Assembly (NCBI GenBank): GCA_013407085.1 | Contig: JACCGJ010006066.1 | Coordinates: forward strand, 1-64,000 | Length of the DNA: 64,000 nucleotides | Reading direction: 5' to 3' | From: Atriophallophorus winterbourni | Lineage: Eukaryota; Platyhelminthes; Trematoda; Plagiorchiida; Microphallidae | Shown: positions 1 through 11,139 of the stretch, piece after piece | Layout of the letters: each line of letters starts with the position of its first letter | How positions within the stretch are numbered: the stretch's first letter is position 1 | Notes under the pieces: generated by a model | Database searches by the model: none | What the model was told of the DNA's origin: nothing | What the model saw: only the letters and a program-made list of their open reading frames with translations | Translations under genes and position numbers: made by a program

Positions 1-2
1 CA

Positions 3-659
3 GTCACGTTGTTGCCAGTGGTCTCTAAAGTTCTCGAACGACTTGTGGCTGACGAACTTAGCAAACACTTGGAACAAAATAAGCTTCTTTCCATCGCACA
101 GCACGGGTTCAGGACAAGACACTCCTGTCTCACCAATCTTCTCATAACTCTTGATAATTGGACTCGAGCCGTGGACGATGGATGCCCTATCCATGCGTGT
201 TACTTGGACATGTCTAAAGCTTTTGATCGTGTTAACCACAGCATACTGCTACAAAAATTGGAGCAGCTCTGGGTATGCGGCAGATTACTGGCCTGGATAA
301 AGGACTACTTGACTGGTAGAGTTATGAGGGTTAGAGTTGATGGGGCACTATCAAGCCCAGTAGAAGTTACAAGTGGCGTACCTCAAGGCTCAGTCTTGGG
401 GCCAATACTCTTCCTCGTGTACGCGAATGATATACCTAAAATCGTACGCAGCCAAATCATTTTATTTGCGGATGACATCAAAGTCTGGACTAGCATACGC
501 ACCATAGAAGATTGCCAAATTCTCCAAAAAGATCTCGAAGCACTTCATAATTGGTCCTTGCGGAACTGCTTATCATTCAACATCCAAAAATGTAAAATGT
601 TGAACGTCTTTGAATCATTCGAATTCACATACTCTCTGGGATCTCAGCAACTTTCATGA
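3..659 (+). pseudogene. CR1-like reverse transcriptase domain (partial)
   Basis: About 218 codons of reverse transcriptase, open at the left edge because the frame continues upstream of the window. Visible RT motifs in order: QHGFRTRHSCLTNLL, the first catalytic Asp in CYLDMSKAFDRVNH, the SGVPQGSVLGPILFL block, and the FADDIKVW active site with both Asp residues kept. The enzyme would copy the element RNA at a nicked target in the nucleus. The frame ends at a TGA at 657-659, after which the homologous protein continues in other frames, so this is a decayed gene. There is no genuine start codon: the first in-frame residues are mid-domain. Confidence 0.85.
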
Positions 660-1214
660 GTTACTGAAGAGAAAGACCTGGGCGTGTGAATTAGCAGTAA
701 CCTGAAGTCTTAACGGCAATGTTCTGTTGTATACAAAGTGTCCTGCAAAATCTTAGCATTGCTCAGAAGTATCTTTGGTCGTTTTTCAAAGCAGATACTC
801 CCACGTATAATCAACACCTATATCAGACCAACAATGTAGTATGCTGTTTGAGCATGGTCCCCATGGTTACAAAAGGACATGACCTTGCTGCAACGGGTAT
901 ACCACCGTGCTACAAAATTGGTGACCGGTCTATACAACAGGCCATACGAGGAGCGGATTGCAATATTAAACCTCTTTGACTTTTCGTACCGTCGTCTTAG
1001 GGATGGCTTGATCCTGCTTTTCAACATTCTGCATACAATGGATCACCCACTTGAACACCTGTTTCATCTGCAAGAAGCACGTGGTAGCAGATCGCATGGC
1101 TACAATTTAATTATTCCACACTCCAGATCAAATTGTCGAAGGGTTTTTTTGCTGTCAGAGTCTGTTTACTATGGAACTCCGTGCCACCACCTACCATTTG
1201 CGCAACAACCCTGA
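660..1214 (+). pseudogene. CR1-like post-RT C-terminal domain, broken
   Basis: Continuation of the preceding RT in two or three frames. Recognisable pieces are EKDLGV near 670, YIRPTM and AWSPW-like residues near 820-880, then an open stretch from 879 with RATKLVTGLYNRPYEERI, NLFDFSYRRLRDGLILLFNI and NCRRVF. The same blocks occur intact in frame at 31,087-31,584, which supports the assignment. Stops and shifts show it is non-functional. Confidence 0.75.
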
Positions 1215-1429
1215 ACATGTTCAAGGCTGAACTTGACAAGTATATGTTGACCAAACCCACCCTTGCACCTGAATACACGTGCTGACTTTCCATATGTATA
1301 AAACATTTGTGTTCTTTTTATGAATTCCCTATATTATTATTCTGTACTTACTGTTAAGTATTTGCTTTTCGGACCATTAAAACTTTGAATTACTTTGAAT
1401 TGAATTACTGCGCTTGTGTACTAAATGAT

Positions 1430-1900
1430 TTACTGTACTGCAGTAAAAACTGCATCACCTACGCAATACACGAACAGAAGCTGAATGCTTTCTATTTACG
1501 AAGCATCCGTCGTATCTTGAACTTATCGTAGATGGACAGAGTGACTAATTCTGAATTGCTTTCAAAAGCTGGTCTACAGATTATGTTCACCATACTATGA
1601 TAGCTTGGTCATGTCTACAGAATTGAAAATGGTCGTATTCCGAAAGATATATTATAGGGTGTGTTGCAATTACGAAGTCCACTATTGGGCTGATCGCACT
1701 TGCGGTACAAAGCCGTTTGCAAAAGATATGCGAAATCTCTTGACATCGGTCCGAAGATTTAGGGAGACCTTGCTTTTGCTCACATTGAAGGCAAAGCGTA
1801 GAGCATTGTCTACATGCTAGGGAGGAGCAGATATAGCTATTGACTGCTTAACGCAGTCGGGTTCTGGCAATCTTAGAGATCATTGCGGGAGAGATTGTTC
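1430..1900 (+). pseudogene. RTE-like ORF2 C-terminal relic
   Basis: In shifting frames the + strand reads like the C-terminal domain of RTE-type retrotransposons: LNAFYLRSIRRILN near 1,480-1,520, then VTNSELLSKAGLQ, LGHVYRIENGRIPKDI near 1,605-1,650, and a KAVCKRYAKSLDIGP-like block near 1,710-1,750. This is the widespread RRLRWLGHV / RIPKDILYGEL / RYKDVCKRD signature region. Several stops make it a relic. Related 3' fragments lie at 4,172-4,410 and 18,413-18,620. Confidence 0.7.
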
Positions 1901-2380
1901 CTCCCGAATCAGACTATTTCGCAATTAAATTAGCTGTAGAACATAAAAATTCGTGCGAATGTGAGGTACATTTATGGTGGACATCGACAAAATGTTGCCC
2001 CAAACAAGAAGAAAATGAAATATATTTAGTCAACTAGAATGGAAAATCTATGTGAACCTCATTAAAAACGAAGATTGAACTGAATTGTTCATTTCAGTTA
2101 ATTTTATTATAATCTCAGGAATCTTTCAAAATTAAATAGCGAAGTTACTAGAGGTATCCACTACTAAACATGTTAGACACCCACGACAGAGTAAAGGTTA
2201 TTAGACAGAGAAGCATATTGCATACTTAATATAACGTGCCCGCAATAAGCATGACCTCTTTCCTTTTCTGCTTGCGTACGAACTATCTGACACATTTGTA
2301 GAGACCTTAAACCACATAGTGTTTTCTTATGAGCGCAAAGTGCGGCGTTACCACCCTCGAATTAATCAATACTTCACTCA
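1901..2380. other. Intergenic, no feature recognised
   Basis: AT-rich sequence without a long open frame or repeat that I can assign. Weak similarity to the CR1 relic on its right cannot be excluded. Confidence 0.5.
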
Positions 2381-3660
2381 AGGTCGCTCGGTCAAATCGC
2401 ATTATTGGTTTCTAATCAGGCTCAGTGGATTTTGGCGAAAAGACTTTGTTATAAAATCTGGTAACAGGTCAGCTGTCTGTTTTTAGGATTCATGATAGCC
2501 AGACGAAGTATTTAGCGCAAAGACTACAGGTGTATTGTGCATGCTATCGTTCACGAGTCTGTCCGGATTCGGGTGCGTCGGAGAAATCATTTGCGATTAA
2601 AAAGCTTGCCTATTATATCGATTTATGCTGATAAATTTGTTTCGCTGTTCTGTAAATTTCTCACAAGTATCAGCTTTGTTGGTCGCCTTGTGAAACCCCC
2701 ATGCTATTTCCCTTTGTTTCATTATCATTTCAGCTCTGATTCGTAGCACAAATTTATTACGTTGAAAAGTTTTCTTCAGGTGCTGTAAGAGGAAGACACA
2801 GCGATAATCGTAAACGGAGTAATCCAGTTGTGATAACTAGCACTTTTTTACTTGGCACACAGAGCATGGTAATTCACCCATCAAACGCATTTCTTTCAGT
2901 CACCGTTGCGCTTAGATACACAAAATTACTCGAATTCTAGGAAAATGTGATGGCTTTGTCCAAATGGCGGTTTAAAAACGATTTTCTTAACAGCGGTGGG
3001 ATCTAATGTAAATAGCAGGTCCAAGGAAGAAGGTCAATCTGATCTCCTGATACAAGTGAATCCATAAACGTCGGTATAAATGGGCGCGTATTCCAAGAAG
3101 GCTTGAAGTTTATATTCAAGTGTCTCTAATGGATGATCATCAAAGCTATAGAGCAGGGGAATTTGAAATCCCCCATTATCAAAATTTGATTATTGAACAG
3201 CGTTCCTACATGGCGATAATCGTTATTCAGTTTATTGTTTTGGTCGAAGGTTGCTGCTGGAGAAGGATGGATCATTCTAATTATGCAATGGTCTTCTAAA
3301 TTAAGAATAATAGAGCACCAAAGTTTGTCACGAATATAAAGGTCTGGTCGTTCATAACTCTACAGATAAACGATAGTTTGAAAAAGAGTTGTGCTACTCC
3401 GCCTTTACCTCAACGGAATAGAAACATTCAGACACGGAGGTATTAAACCACGTTTCTGTTATGGCAACTATATTTTGCGCTGCTTCAACACAAATGTTGG
3501 ACAGTTCAATGAATTTGCTGATATGGCTGTTTTTGTTGGTACAGATGCACTTATTCGTATTTTTCGTCAGTGATGACGGGATGTAAACTGAATTTATTGG
3601 TCCGAATTATTTGGAGTTGTGCTTAACAAGGTTTTTTCGTTTGAGCGCTGGCAGGCCTTA
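2381..3660 (-). pseudogene. CR1/Jockey-type endonuclease and linker relic
   Basis: Reverse-strand translation in several frames shows an apurinic-like endonuclease. From high to low coordinates: IVAITETWFNTSV near 3,480 (the metal-binding ETW motif), DHCIIRMIHPSP near 3,250, LIMGDFKFP near 3,165 (the GDFNFP motif with N to K), PSSLDLLFT near 3,025, and PPFGQSHHIFLEFE near 2,960, where the usual SDH is SHH. Below 2,760 an AWGFHKATNKAD stretch resembles the linker before the RT. Multiple stops, and substitutions at active-site positions, show a dead copy. No RT domain follows. Confidence 0.65.
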
Positions 3661-4080
3661 GTTTCAAACTGGTGGGTAAGTAGATTTGTTATTTGTTATT
3701 GCTTCAGAGACACAACGGAAATTGTATCAGGGAATCGATTCGGTTCTTGATCGATTTCGTTTCTAAATGCCTTTGCGCTATTCATGTTATTCGTGTTGGT
3801 CGTATTACACGTCTGGGTATGACCATCTTGGTAAACCGTTATCCCCTAAAATTGATGTTTATCTTGTACATTGACACCGGGATTAGTAATTTGATTCAAA
3901 GTAAAATTATGCATGCTATTGAATACGTTTTTATTTTGAACATTTAGAACAGATTCATATCAATGAAAATTAAAGTGCTAAATAAATAGTTTTTCGGAAA
4001 GATTCTGGAAAAATTCTATTGGATTCGAACAATGCTTTGTTGTTCATAGTTTAAACAGTATTTTGATTTAGCGGAAGATA
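3661..4080. other. Intergenic, no feature recognised
   Basis: AT-rich sequence. A possible 84-codon frame at 3,693-3,947 has no recognisable motif and is not called a gene. Confidence 0.45.
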
Positions 4081-4158
4081 ATGATGATAATAGTAATAAT
4101 AATAATAATAGTAATAATAATAATATTATGATCATTAAAAATGATAATAATATTAATT
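4081..4158. repeat. Imperfect (AAT)n / GATAAT microsatellite
   Basis: Short tracts of AAT with GAT and TAGT interruptions. It lies immediately left of duplicated segment A. Confidence 0.8.
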
Positions 4159-4171
4159 GAAATTAGGAAGG

Positions 4172-4410
4172 CGACTATTTGGCAGACCGTACTTGTTCTA
4201 AAAAGACGTCTGCGAAAGAGATATGAAAACGCTTGGCATTGACCCGCGAGTTGGAAAGAACATTTTTTGATCGCTCACATTCGGTGCATTGTGTAGAGCG
4301 TCATCTGCAAGCTGGGGGAGGCAGATACAGCTCTTGGCTGCTGAACGTTGATCACCCCGCCGACCAGAAACTGACACATAACAACCCAGTTGTAACAATT
4401 GTTGCAAGCG
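4172..4410 (+). pseudogene. RTE-like C-terminal fragment (copy A)
   Basis: Reads GRP.., CKRDMKTLGIDP and WGRQIQLLAAER in shifting frames, matching the KDVCKRDMKALDI end of RTE ORF2. It is a 3'-terminal fragment only, and a closely related copy is at 18,413-18,620. An AT-rich tract with AAT repeats follows at 4,545-4,575. Confidence 0.65.
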
Positions 4411-4779
4411 CTGCGGGATGGATTGTTACTCTCAAATCGGAGTGCTTAGTTATTTCAAATCTGGAGAACATGAAAGTTCTTGCTATTGTAATGTACATCC
4501 ATGGTCAATATAGAACGAAGAAGCCCAATAAATATAAGAGTATATTAAAATAATAATAATGATAACAATAATAATAATTTTGATTTGGTACTAAAATGTT
4601 TTTTACAGGAAATAATTTGCAAATTAAGGCCATTGTTATGTTTCACAGTTGAATAACCATTAAAGTTGATCGTATGAATAACAAAATTTATGAAACAGGA
4701 GTCACTGATCAAATAAAAAGCCATTATCAAGCTGAGTTCCAAAGAATCACCTTCAGGCTGGATGTCGTCTACAAAATTT

Positions 4780-5255
4780 TGAATGAATTTCGGTTGATAT
4801 ATGGACGCTTTCTCCGGGTGATTATCTACTCATGTTAGAAACGTATGTACACCAGATTCTAGACTATATTGCCCAATCCTGGACACAATGACTTTCATGG
4901 ACCGTTTATCATAAAGCTTATAATCTTCTCCATCGTTTTGAAGATACGCCATACGTCAAACAACTATGACCAGTGGATCACCGACTTAAACACCTGTTAC
5001 AACGCCTAGAAACACGTGGTAGTAGAACACAGGGCTAAAAGTTAATTATTCCACATTCTAGATCAAATAGCCAAAGGCTCTTCTTTGTTGCCATTGTTTG
5101 TTTGATATGGAACTCTCTGCAAACCCATATCATTTGTGTATCAATCCTGAATATTTTACAGGATAAATTTTGCAAGTATATCTCGACCATATCCATCATC
5201 GCACCTGAATACATAACCTAACTTTCTGTATTATGGATATCTATAGTATATATAA
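4780..5255 (+). pseudogene. CR1-like 3'-terminal relic (copy A)
   Basis: Frames near 4,990-5,230 read RGSRTQG, LIIPHSRSNSQRLFF, VCLIWNSL and KYISTISIIAPEYI, collinear with the 3' end of the CR1 copy at 1,050-1,290. Stops and shifts are frequent. Segment B keeps only the upstream part (about 18,955-19,185), so the relic predates the duplication and was later shortened in B. Confidence 0.65.
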
Positions 5256-6204
5256 TTAGATATATATATATTCATTCTAATTTGATGTTTAGTCGTCATT
5301 CGAGTACCATTTAATCACGTTTTTCTTAGAACAATGGAATTACATGTTGCAAATACATAAGTGATCTTAGGCTGCAAAAAAGATACATCAATCACAGTTA
5401 ACGCGGTGCTGACCTATGCAATATATTTCGCAGATTTTTTTGTTGAAACGTATGCTTGTTCCGTGAGTGCACTGTAATAGCCGTACCATTCCGTCGTTTT
5501 CAGTTACTCTGTCAACGACAGACTGGATCATATTTTGTCAGCATATAACCTGGCGCGTACAGCGGAACGATAGTGATATTGCTAATATTCACCATCAGGC
5601 GGACCTGCGCAATAATTGTGTTCACAGGCAAATATGATATGCGTGCTTCCTCGCTAAAATCATCTAGAGAAATCGATACTCGGTGCTGACCAGATCCTTT
5701 CATGTCGCTATAAAGAAGCAAGTATGTACGATCGACTACGGCTACCTAATCCGGTTTGGATCCGTGTTCATGTAGGCAAACCTCGTGAGATAAGCAACAT
5801 CTGCCCGATAGTGCAATAGGGAGCGCATCATGATGGCTTGAATGCCGATATACATAAGTGAACTTGCGTTTATTTATCGCAAAGGAGAATGTTTTCCTAT
5901 ATTCATAGCTCCAGCTTGCTCACGTTTCACCTAGCCGATTGGAAAAAAATGACGCGTGGCGTCTAGTTGACGCTGTTGTAGTTAGCCGAAATATATATTG
6001 AGAAGTTTCAATGAGATTTCTTGGAATAGTACAAAAGCGATATCCACGGCTACAACAGGATTTTGTTCGAGTACACATCTCTATCCTGTACACAAACAAG
6101 TGAGACCTACTAAGCAGCATGCGTTTGGAAGACAGAGAGCACTGGAAAACAGTCAAGATATTTGTCTACGGGACGTCTCTCCAAGTTTTCCTTCTGTTTG
6201 TTTG

Positions 6205-6725
6205 GAAGACTTTTAGGCAACCGGGTGACCCACAACGTAGCGGTTTTCCGTTGTCAAGGATTTACTTCCCATAGTTCGATGCTAGTCGCTGACGAGCCCC
6301 ACATACCCGGGAAAAGCTGCTTTTACGGTCACCCAAATTCTCATTTTCTCATGTCTGAAACAGCAGTACCCCGTATCTCGAGGATGCTTTTGTGCTAGTC
6401 AGACTATTGACTGGGTTTTCACAGGCTATTTGAGAAGCACGCGTGAGATTACTATAATGATTAATTCAGTTTCAACTTCTGTACGGACGTTTCTATTAAA
6501 CAAATCAGTGTTTGCCTATACTAAACTGATGTCTCTATCTCATACCCAACTTTTCGGGCAGAAAAAGCTAATCGAACGCGCAACTACAGAAAAAGATTCA
6601 TGAACGGTAGATTGAGATCGGTCTAAAAGTGGATAGTATATCAGGTCGTAAGGCGTGTGAAACAAGAGAGATGTTCGTGATTTCCACTCCAATACGAAGC
6701 CAATGATATACATTGATGAAGAGCT
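6205..6725. other. Sequence present in copy A but absent from copy B
   Basis: B passes directly from GACGTCTCTCC..TTTTC (19,880-19,903) to AAAAAATAGTGACACTC (19,905-19,921). In A the same flanks are about 520 bp apart. The extra sequence has no long open frame. It contains a stretch (6,290-6,390) that vaguely resembles the 5' leader of the RTE copies near 44,100, but I cannot assign it. It is an insertion in A or a deletion in B. Confidence 0.55.
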
Positions 6726-6763
6726 TAAAAAATTGTGACACTCACGTCCATTGCTTCTATTAT

Positions 6764-6770
6764 GGATAAT
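6764..6770. repeat. Target-site duplication (left) of the RTE
   Basis: GGATAAT immediately left of the RTE. The same heptamer is at 9,864-9,870, and a single copy is at the empty site in segment B (19,941-19,947). Confidence 0.85.
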
Positions 6771-6793
6771 CACTTACTCACTCAATCAGTCCT

Positions 6794-7210
6794 CTACGTG
6801 CCGGAAGGCACATGAGTCGAAGACAACTTCACGCCAGTGGTTCCGGTCTGCCGCTGCTTTTGTTGCCGTATGCACCGTGCATCCTCGTGCATGTATTTCG
6901 CGTTGCAACGTTCTGCGCCAAGTTTTCTTTGGCCGTCCCGTTTTTCGTTTACTTGCGGACGCCAGTGAATGGCTATCTTCGTATGCGAACTGGGATCCAT
7001 CCTGCAGACATGACCGAACCATCTCCACCGTCGTCTTTTGACTACGGTAGATACCACCTCCAGACTAGTTTTTCGCAGGAGCTCTTCATTCGAAATGGTG
7101 TGTGAGCAAAAAATCCGTAGAATCCTTCTCAAGCACTTAGTTTGAAACACATTCATTCTGCGCCTAATGGCAGCGGTCGTCTTCCAGCATTCCGATGCAT
7201 AGAGCAACAC
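6794..7210 (-). pseudogene. RTE C-terminal domain
   Basis: Reads LLYASECWKTT, RRMNVFQTKCLRRIL, and RRRWRWFGHVCRMDPS, the standard RTE C-terminal signature (SECWT, RWLGHV.RM). It is separated from the RT at 7,281 by a frame change. The end of the frame lies within 25 bp of the element's 3' end. Confidence 0.85.
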
Positions 7211-7280
7211 AAAAGAACGTTGCTCTTGAAGTGTCTAAACTTCGTGTTGATGCTGAGAGCGGATGATTTTCAAATGGAAT

Positions 7281-8282
7281 TCAGCATGCAGAATGCTTGG
7301 TTCGCCTTCCGATCCTTCTCCCGACCTCATTTTTACAGTCACCATTTATAGTTAGTTTGCTCCCAAGGTAGACTGTATCTGTAACCTCACTGAGCTTTTG
7401 ACCGTCCACGAACATCGGTGGTTGCTCCGGAACATTCTTCCGCATTACCTCTGATTTGCCAGCGTTAATTTCTAAACCCACCGTCTTGCCAATTTCGGAT
7501 AGTCGATCGCTCTTGCTCTGGATGTCACTGATCTTACACGCCAAGAGGGCAACATCATCCGCATAGTCAAGTTCTTCTAGCGGTCCCGCTAGGGTCCATG
7601 GAATGCCTGCTGTCCTGCCATCGGTCACCTGTCTCAAAATCCAGTCTATTGTTAGGGAGAAGAGTATCGGTGAGAGGATACATCCTTGCCTCACTCCCGT
7701 ACGAACCTCAAACTTCTCAGTAAGCATTTTATTGTGAGTGACTTGGCATTCAAACTTCTCATAAAAGGCTTTTATGAGATTTACTATTTTTGATGGTATA
7801 CCATAATGACGGAGGATTTTGCATATAACTGGTCGGTGAACGCTATCGAAGGCCTTCTGGAAGTCGATGTAGGCCACACATAGCTCTGCATTCCATTCGT
7901 GTGTTTGCTCCAGGATCTGACGGAGGACAAAAATTTGGTCTATGCAAGATTTTTCTTTCCTGAACCCGGCTTGCTCTTGTCGTAAAATGGATTCAACTGC
8001 ATTGAAGACACGTCGGAGAATGATGCGGCAGATTACTTTTCTCGTGACTGATAGATGCGTAATACCTCGCCAATTGGTGCAGTAGCTCAAGTCACCTTTT
8101 TTCGGAAGTTTGATTATAGTACCCGAACGCCAGGCGTTCGGTATCTGCTCAGTATCCCAGATGTTCTGGAATAGGTCTCGCAAAACTTTCGGCGTCTCTT
8201 CGGTTTCCGCCTTGAGCAGTTCGGCATACACTCCATCGTCACCTGCCTTTCCATTTTTCAACCTCTGGATAGCAAATTGCAC
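7281..8282 (-). pseudogene. RTE reverse transcriptase domain
   Basis: A 333-codon open stretch with the full RT motif set: IQRLKNGKAGDDGVYAELL, the catalytic Asp in AYIDFQKAFDSVH, RTGVRQGCILSPILF, the catalytic YADDVALLA, and VYLGSKLTINGDCKNEVGRR. Both catalytic Asp residues of YADD are intact. It is framed by the endonuclease upstream and the C-terminal domain downstream, each in another frame. Losing those in-frame connections inactivates the polyprotein even though the RT core looks sound. Confidence 0.9.
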
Positions 8283-8562
8283 CTCTTGGAGGCTGATGGG
8301 GGTCTGTGTTGTCGTCGAGATCTGTAGCTGCCTCAGGTATATCGACGTTGGTTTGAGGCGGTGGGCGGTTTAGAATAAGCTCAAAATGTTCTCGCCATCT
8401 GGCTAACTCTTCTTTCGCAGCAGTTATTACTCCTGCACCATGGGTCCTCACTTCCTGATTGCTTGCCTGACTATAATTGCAGAGCTTTCGAATAATCAGA
8501 TATAGCGTACTCAAATCATTTATTCGGCACGCCTCTTCTGCTTGTTGTGTCAGGTTTTCCAC
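8239..8562 (-). pseudogene. RTE linker between endonuclease and RT
   Basis: Contains TAAKEELARWREHFELILN and NRPPP, the conserved segment that precedes the RT in RTE elements. It runs into the RT frame after a frameshift near 8,280-8,250. The stretch 8,563-8,934 on the same strand is the rest of the linker in other frames. Confidence 0.75.
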
Positions 8563-8934
8563 ATACCGTCTTTTGTCCTTCCTCGCTCATTTTTTAACCT
8601 CTTTATCTCTCATTCTATACTCTTCAGTAATGGCATTCCTTTCATTATACAGTTTCTTGCTCAGCATGCGTTTCGTTACATCTTTTCTCTCTTCTATGAT
8701 TTGCCAGGTTTTCGCCGAGATCCACGAGGCTTTGCCCCTCTCTCTTTACCCGAGGACGTTTTCTCCGACGGCCTTTAGTGTGCGGTTGAAAACATCAATC
8801 GTCATTGAATCCTTGGGTTGGGCGCTGAATTGCTCTCTCAGAATGTTGCTAAAAGCTTTTCTCGTCGCGTCATCGCTCAGTTTATTCACATTCAACCGTG
8901 GGCTGCGCTGAATTCCGATATTTACCCTTCTCAG

Positions 8935-9640
8935 TTACAAACAAATCTTTACAACAACCAGGAAATGGTCGCTACCAATATCGGCACCACGCATGACCCT
9001 CACATCTTGTAACGGGCGCCTCCATTTACCATTTATCATCATGTGATCAATTTGATTTTCTGTTCTGCCGTCCGGAGGAGACCAGATTATTTTATGGATG
9101 TTTTTGTGGGGGAATAGGGTGCCTCCAACGATAAGATCGTTCTCTTCGCAGAAGTCAAGTAGCCTCACCCAATTATCATTCTGTTGGCCAACACCATGCA
9201 CTCCCATGGTACGCTCCATGCCTGTATTTACAGTTCCGGTTCTAGCGTTAAAATCTCCCATTACCACCAGTAGGTCGTGCTTCGGGATAGCCTTCAAGAC
9301 TGATTGCATGGCTTCGTAAAACCTATCTTTCTCCTCTTGGGCTGCATCTTCTGTTGGAGCGTACGCTACCACAATCGAGAGATTGCAAAAGCTCGAGTTT
9401 AGTCTGGCATATAGGAGTCGCTCGTTTGCACACTACCATTGCATGATAGTATCTTGCCTTTCTGACCAAATAATAGTCTCACCGCTATCTAGCTTTCGCT
9501 GTCCAGAGCCGGTCCATCTCAACTCGGACATTCCAAGTATACTCAGATCATACATGTTGAGCTCATGTGTAACTTGAGCCAGCTTGTCAGCTTAATACAG
9601 CGTTCGAACGTTCCAGCAACCATGTCAAATCGTTCTTTTA
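8935..9640 (-). pseudogene. RTE apurinic-type endonuclease domain
   Basis: The endonuclease would nick target DNA for target-primed reverse transcription. It begins with a WNVRT-type start near 9,640-9,600, then frames shift until the open stretch 9,372-8,935. Visible motifs are VAYAPTEDAAQEEKDRFY, the active-site block VVMGDFNARTGTV, IDHMMINGKWRRPLQDVRVM and the terminal GSDHFLVVV, which carries the catalytic Asp-His. Within 9,372-8,935 no stop interrupts it. The upstream quarter lies in another frame, so the gene is broken. Confidence 0.85.
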
Positions 9641-9863
9641 GGCGCAAGGAGATCGGCCATCGGGCTGGAAATTACTTTCGGCTTTCATATCCATCCATCA
9701 TTAAACCTATTTTAAGATTCGCGTCACTCCTGTAGCCATTGATAAGTAGAATTTTCGGATCTGTTGTCATCGTTTCCGTAGCAATGTAGCTTTTACGGGA
9801 TAGGGATGCTGGCCATAAGTCCAACCATCCTCATTTCTCAGGCGGGCCTGGACCGTCCATGAA

Positions 9864-9870
9864 GGATAAT
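9864..9870. repeat. Target-site duplication (right) of the RTE
   Basis: Second GGATAAT, followed by AGTGATCACAC as in the empty site at 19,948. Confidence 0.85.
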
Positions 9871-10950
9871 AGTGATCACACATGTGCATATTTCAAGGGA
9901 TTTATAATTAATTAGTTTCCAAAACATGAAAAATGAGTTCTTTAACACACGGTATAAAGACTAGTGAGCATCCAGTGATCGGCGTCTGCCCAAACTGAAT
10001 CAGATGTGAAGACCTAGTGTTAGGATAAGATCGATTTGCCGAAAACGCCAAATGTTGTTCGGTGCTTCACGTCTGGTCGTAAAGTTACCGCATACTCAAA
10101 TTTCCTAGTCTTGGTCAGAATTACGGTGGACAGTAGCACATGTTCCAAGGTTCTTGATTACAATTCTGACGGTCGGGTTTTCAACTTTTAACCGAGACAC
10201 AGGCTTTGCACTTATGACTAGCTCAAATAAGAGCGAAACACGAGTCATGTGCCTACATTAGGCACCGTCGTGGTCAAACTTGTGAATATTCCAAACGCAA
10301 TTGTTACCAATAAGTTGTCAAAAAAATGAAGAACGTGATCTCCAACACACCCGAAAACCAACAGTGGCAAAAATATTATTCATGTTAGCTAAAACAGTAT
10401 CGAATAGGATGACACGACATGTAGATTATATTGGTTTTGTAAACAAAATAGATGTTGTGAGCAATACCACGACTAGTCGAGCTGACAAAATTAATTAAAT
10501 ATGCAAGTTTCGATAAACATTCATGCCGGCAAGATTGCGATCGGTTAAACGGTGGATTTTACTCAGGTCTCATCGAACGCGACAAAGCTAGCGATGATGA
10601 CCAAACTTGTGAATAGTTCAAATGACGCATAATTGATGATTTGTTAAAAATTGAAGAACAATTACTCCAACCCACGCAGAAAAGACCTGTGCCTATCAAT
10701 TAGACTACACCGCATCGCATATAAAAAAACACGATATAATGATAAGCACGGTTGGGCGACCACATCAGATTTTGCAGGCTGCACCACTACTGGTCATGCA
10801 GAAACAGCAACCGAAATGCGCAAGTATAGAGCAAGATTTAATAACGCCTAATTGCGAAATTGTGAGGGTCGTGGAATCATTTTTGAAACAAAGCACAGGG
10901 TACGCACTGTTGATTAGCTTCAATAAGAGTAAAACTCGAGTCCGGTATTT
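9871..10950. other. Duplicated non-coding sequence, segment A
   Basis: Collinear with 19,948-21,015. Several short open frames (for example 10,739-10,981, with its counterpart at 20,805-21,047) are conserved between copies but have no recognisable domain, and their similarity follows from the duplication. I see no gene here. Confidence 0.6.
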
Positions 10951-10953
10951 CCA

Positions 10954-11139
10954 TTATAGAAAATCACTTTTAAACGTGTGAAAACTTCCAAGAAAGTGGA
11001 ATTGATTAGTTTTAGGTGAGTAAATTCTTAAATTACGTCCGACGAAGATAGAATAAAACGCACAAGACAATAACAACTTATTCTCGGTAAATATGATTGT
11101 TTTCGTTTGCAGGCAAAATAGAACCTCCATAAAACACAT
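10954..11139 (-). pseudogene. Inverted copy of the Ig-gene first exon (copy A)
   Basis: The minus strand encodes MCFMEVLFCLQTKTIIFTE, which aligns with residues 5-23 of the real exon 1 (MWFNLVLLCLQTRTIIAFD). The flanking DNA also aligns: the sequence upstream of this pseudo-exon (11,140-11,640) matches the reverse complement of the real upstream region (22,440-22,880). The TATATATT present about 55 bp before the real ATG is TTATTTT here. The frame runs on without the GTAAGA donor, so it is most likely a dead first exon. Confidence 0.75.

Larger units (their letters stand above)
1..1407 (+). mobile_element. CR1-like non-LTR retrotransposon, 5' part off the window
   Basis: This is the 3' half of a CR1/Jockey-type retrotransposon. 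The reverse transcriptase frame is open from the left edge, and the post-RT domain follows after stops and frameshifts. The copy ends in a short TTGAA/TTAC-type tail at about 1,385-1,407, a CR1-like 3' end with no poly(A). The post-RT domain matches, by eye, the fragments at 4,780-5,255 and 31,050-31,618, so the family is repeated in this window. At least three lesions lie after position 659 (stops near 660-720 and a frame change near 880), so the copy is inactive. Confidence 0.85.
6771..9863 (-). mobile_element. RTE-clade non-LTR retrotransposon, near full length
   Basis: A 3.1-kb minus-strand element with an endonuclease, a reverse transcriptase and the RTE C-terminal domain. Both ends are fixed by comparison with the unoccupied site in the duplicated segment B, and it is bounded by GGATAAT on each side. 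Its 3' end (low coordinate) finishes in a short TGAGTGAGTAAGTG motif rather than poly(A), as RTE elements often do. The 5' leader covers about 9,665-9,863, with no ORF1 visible. The coding region is broken by about three frameshifts (near 9,390, 8,250 and 7,280), so this copy is inactive but quite young compared with the other RTE relics here. Confidence 0.93.

Noticed and set aside
4081..4158. Possible CRISPR-like or satellite array
   Set aside because: It is an imperfect trinucleotide repeat without spacers.
6812..7105. Plus-strand frames inside the RTE
   Set aside because: They are antisense shadows of the C-terminal domain.
10651..10981. Short open frames conserved between segments A and B (for example 10,739-10,981 and 20,805-21,047)
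   Set aside because: The conservation follows from the duplication as a whole. No domain, no signal and no bias towards silent changes could be seen.
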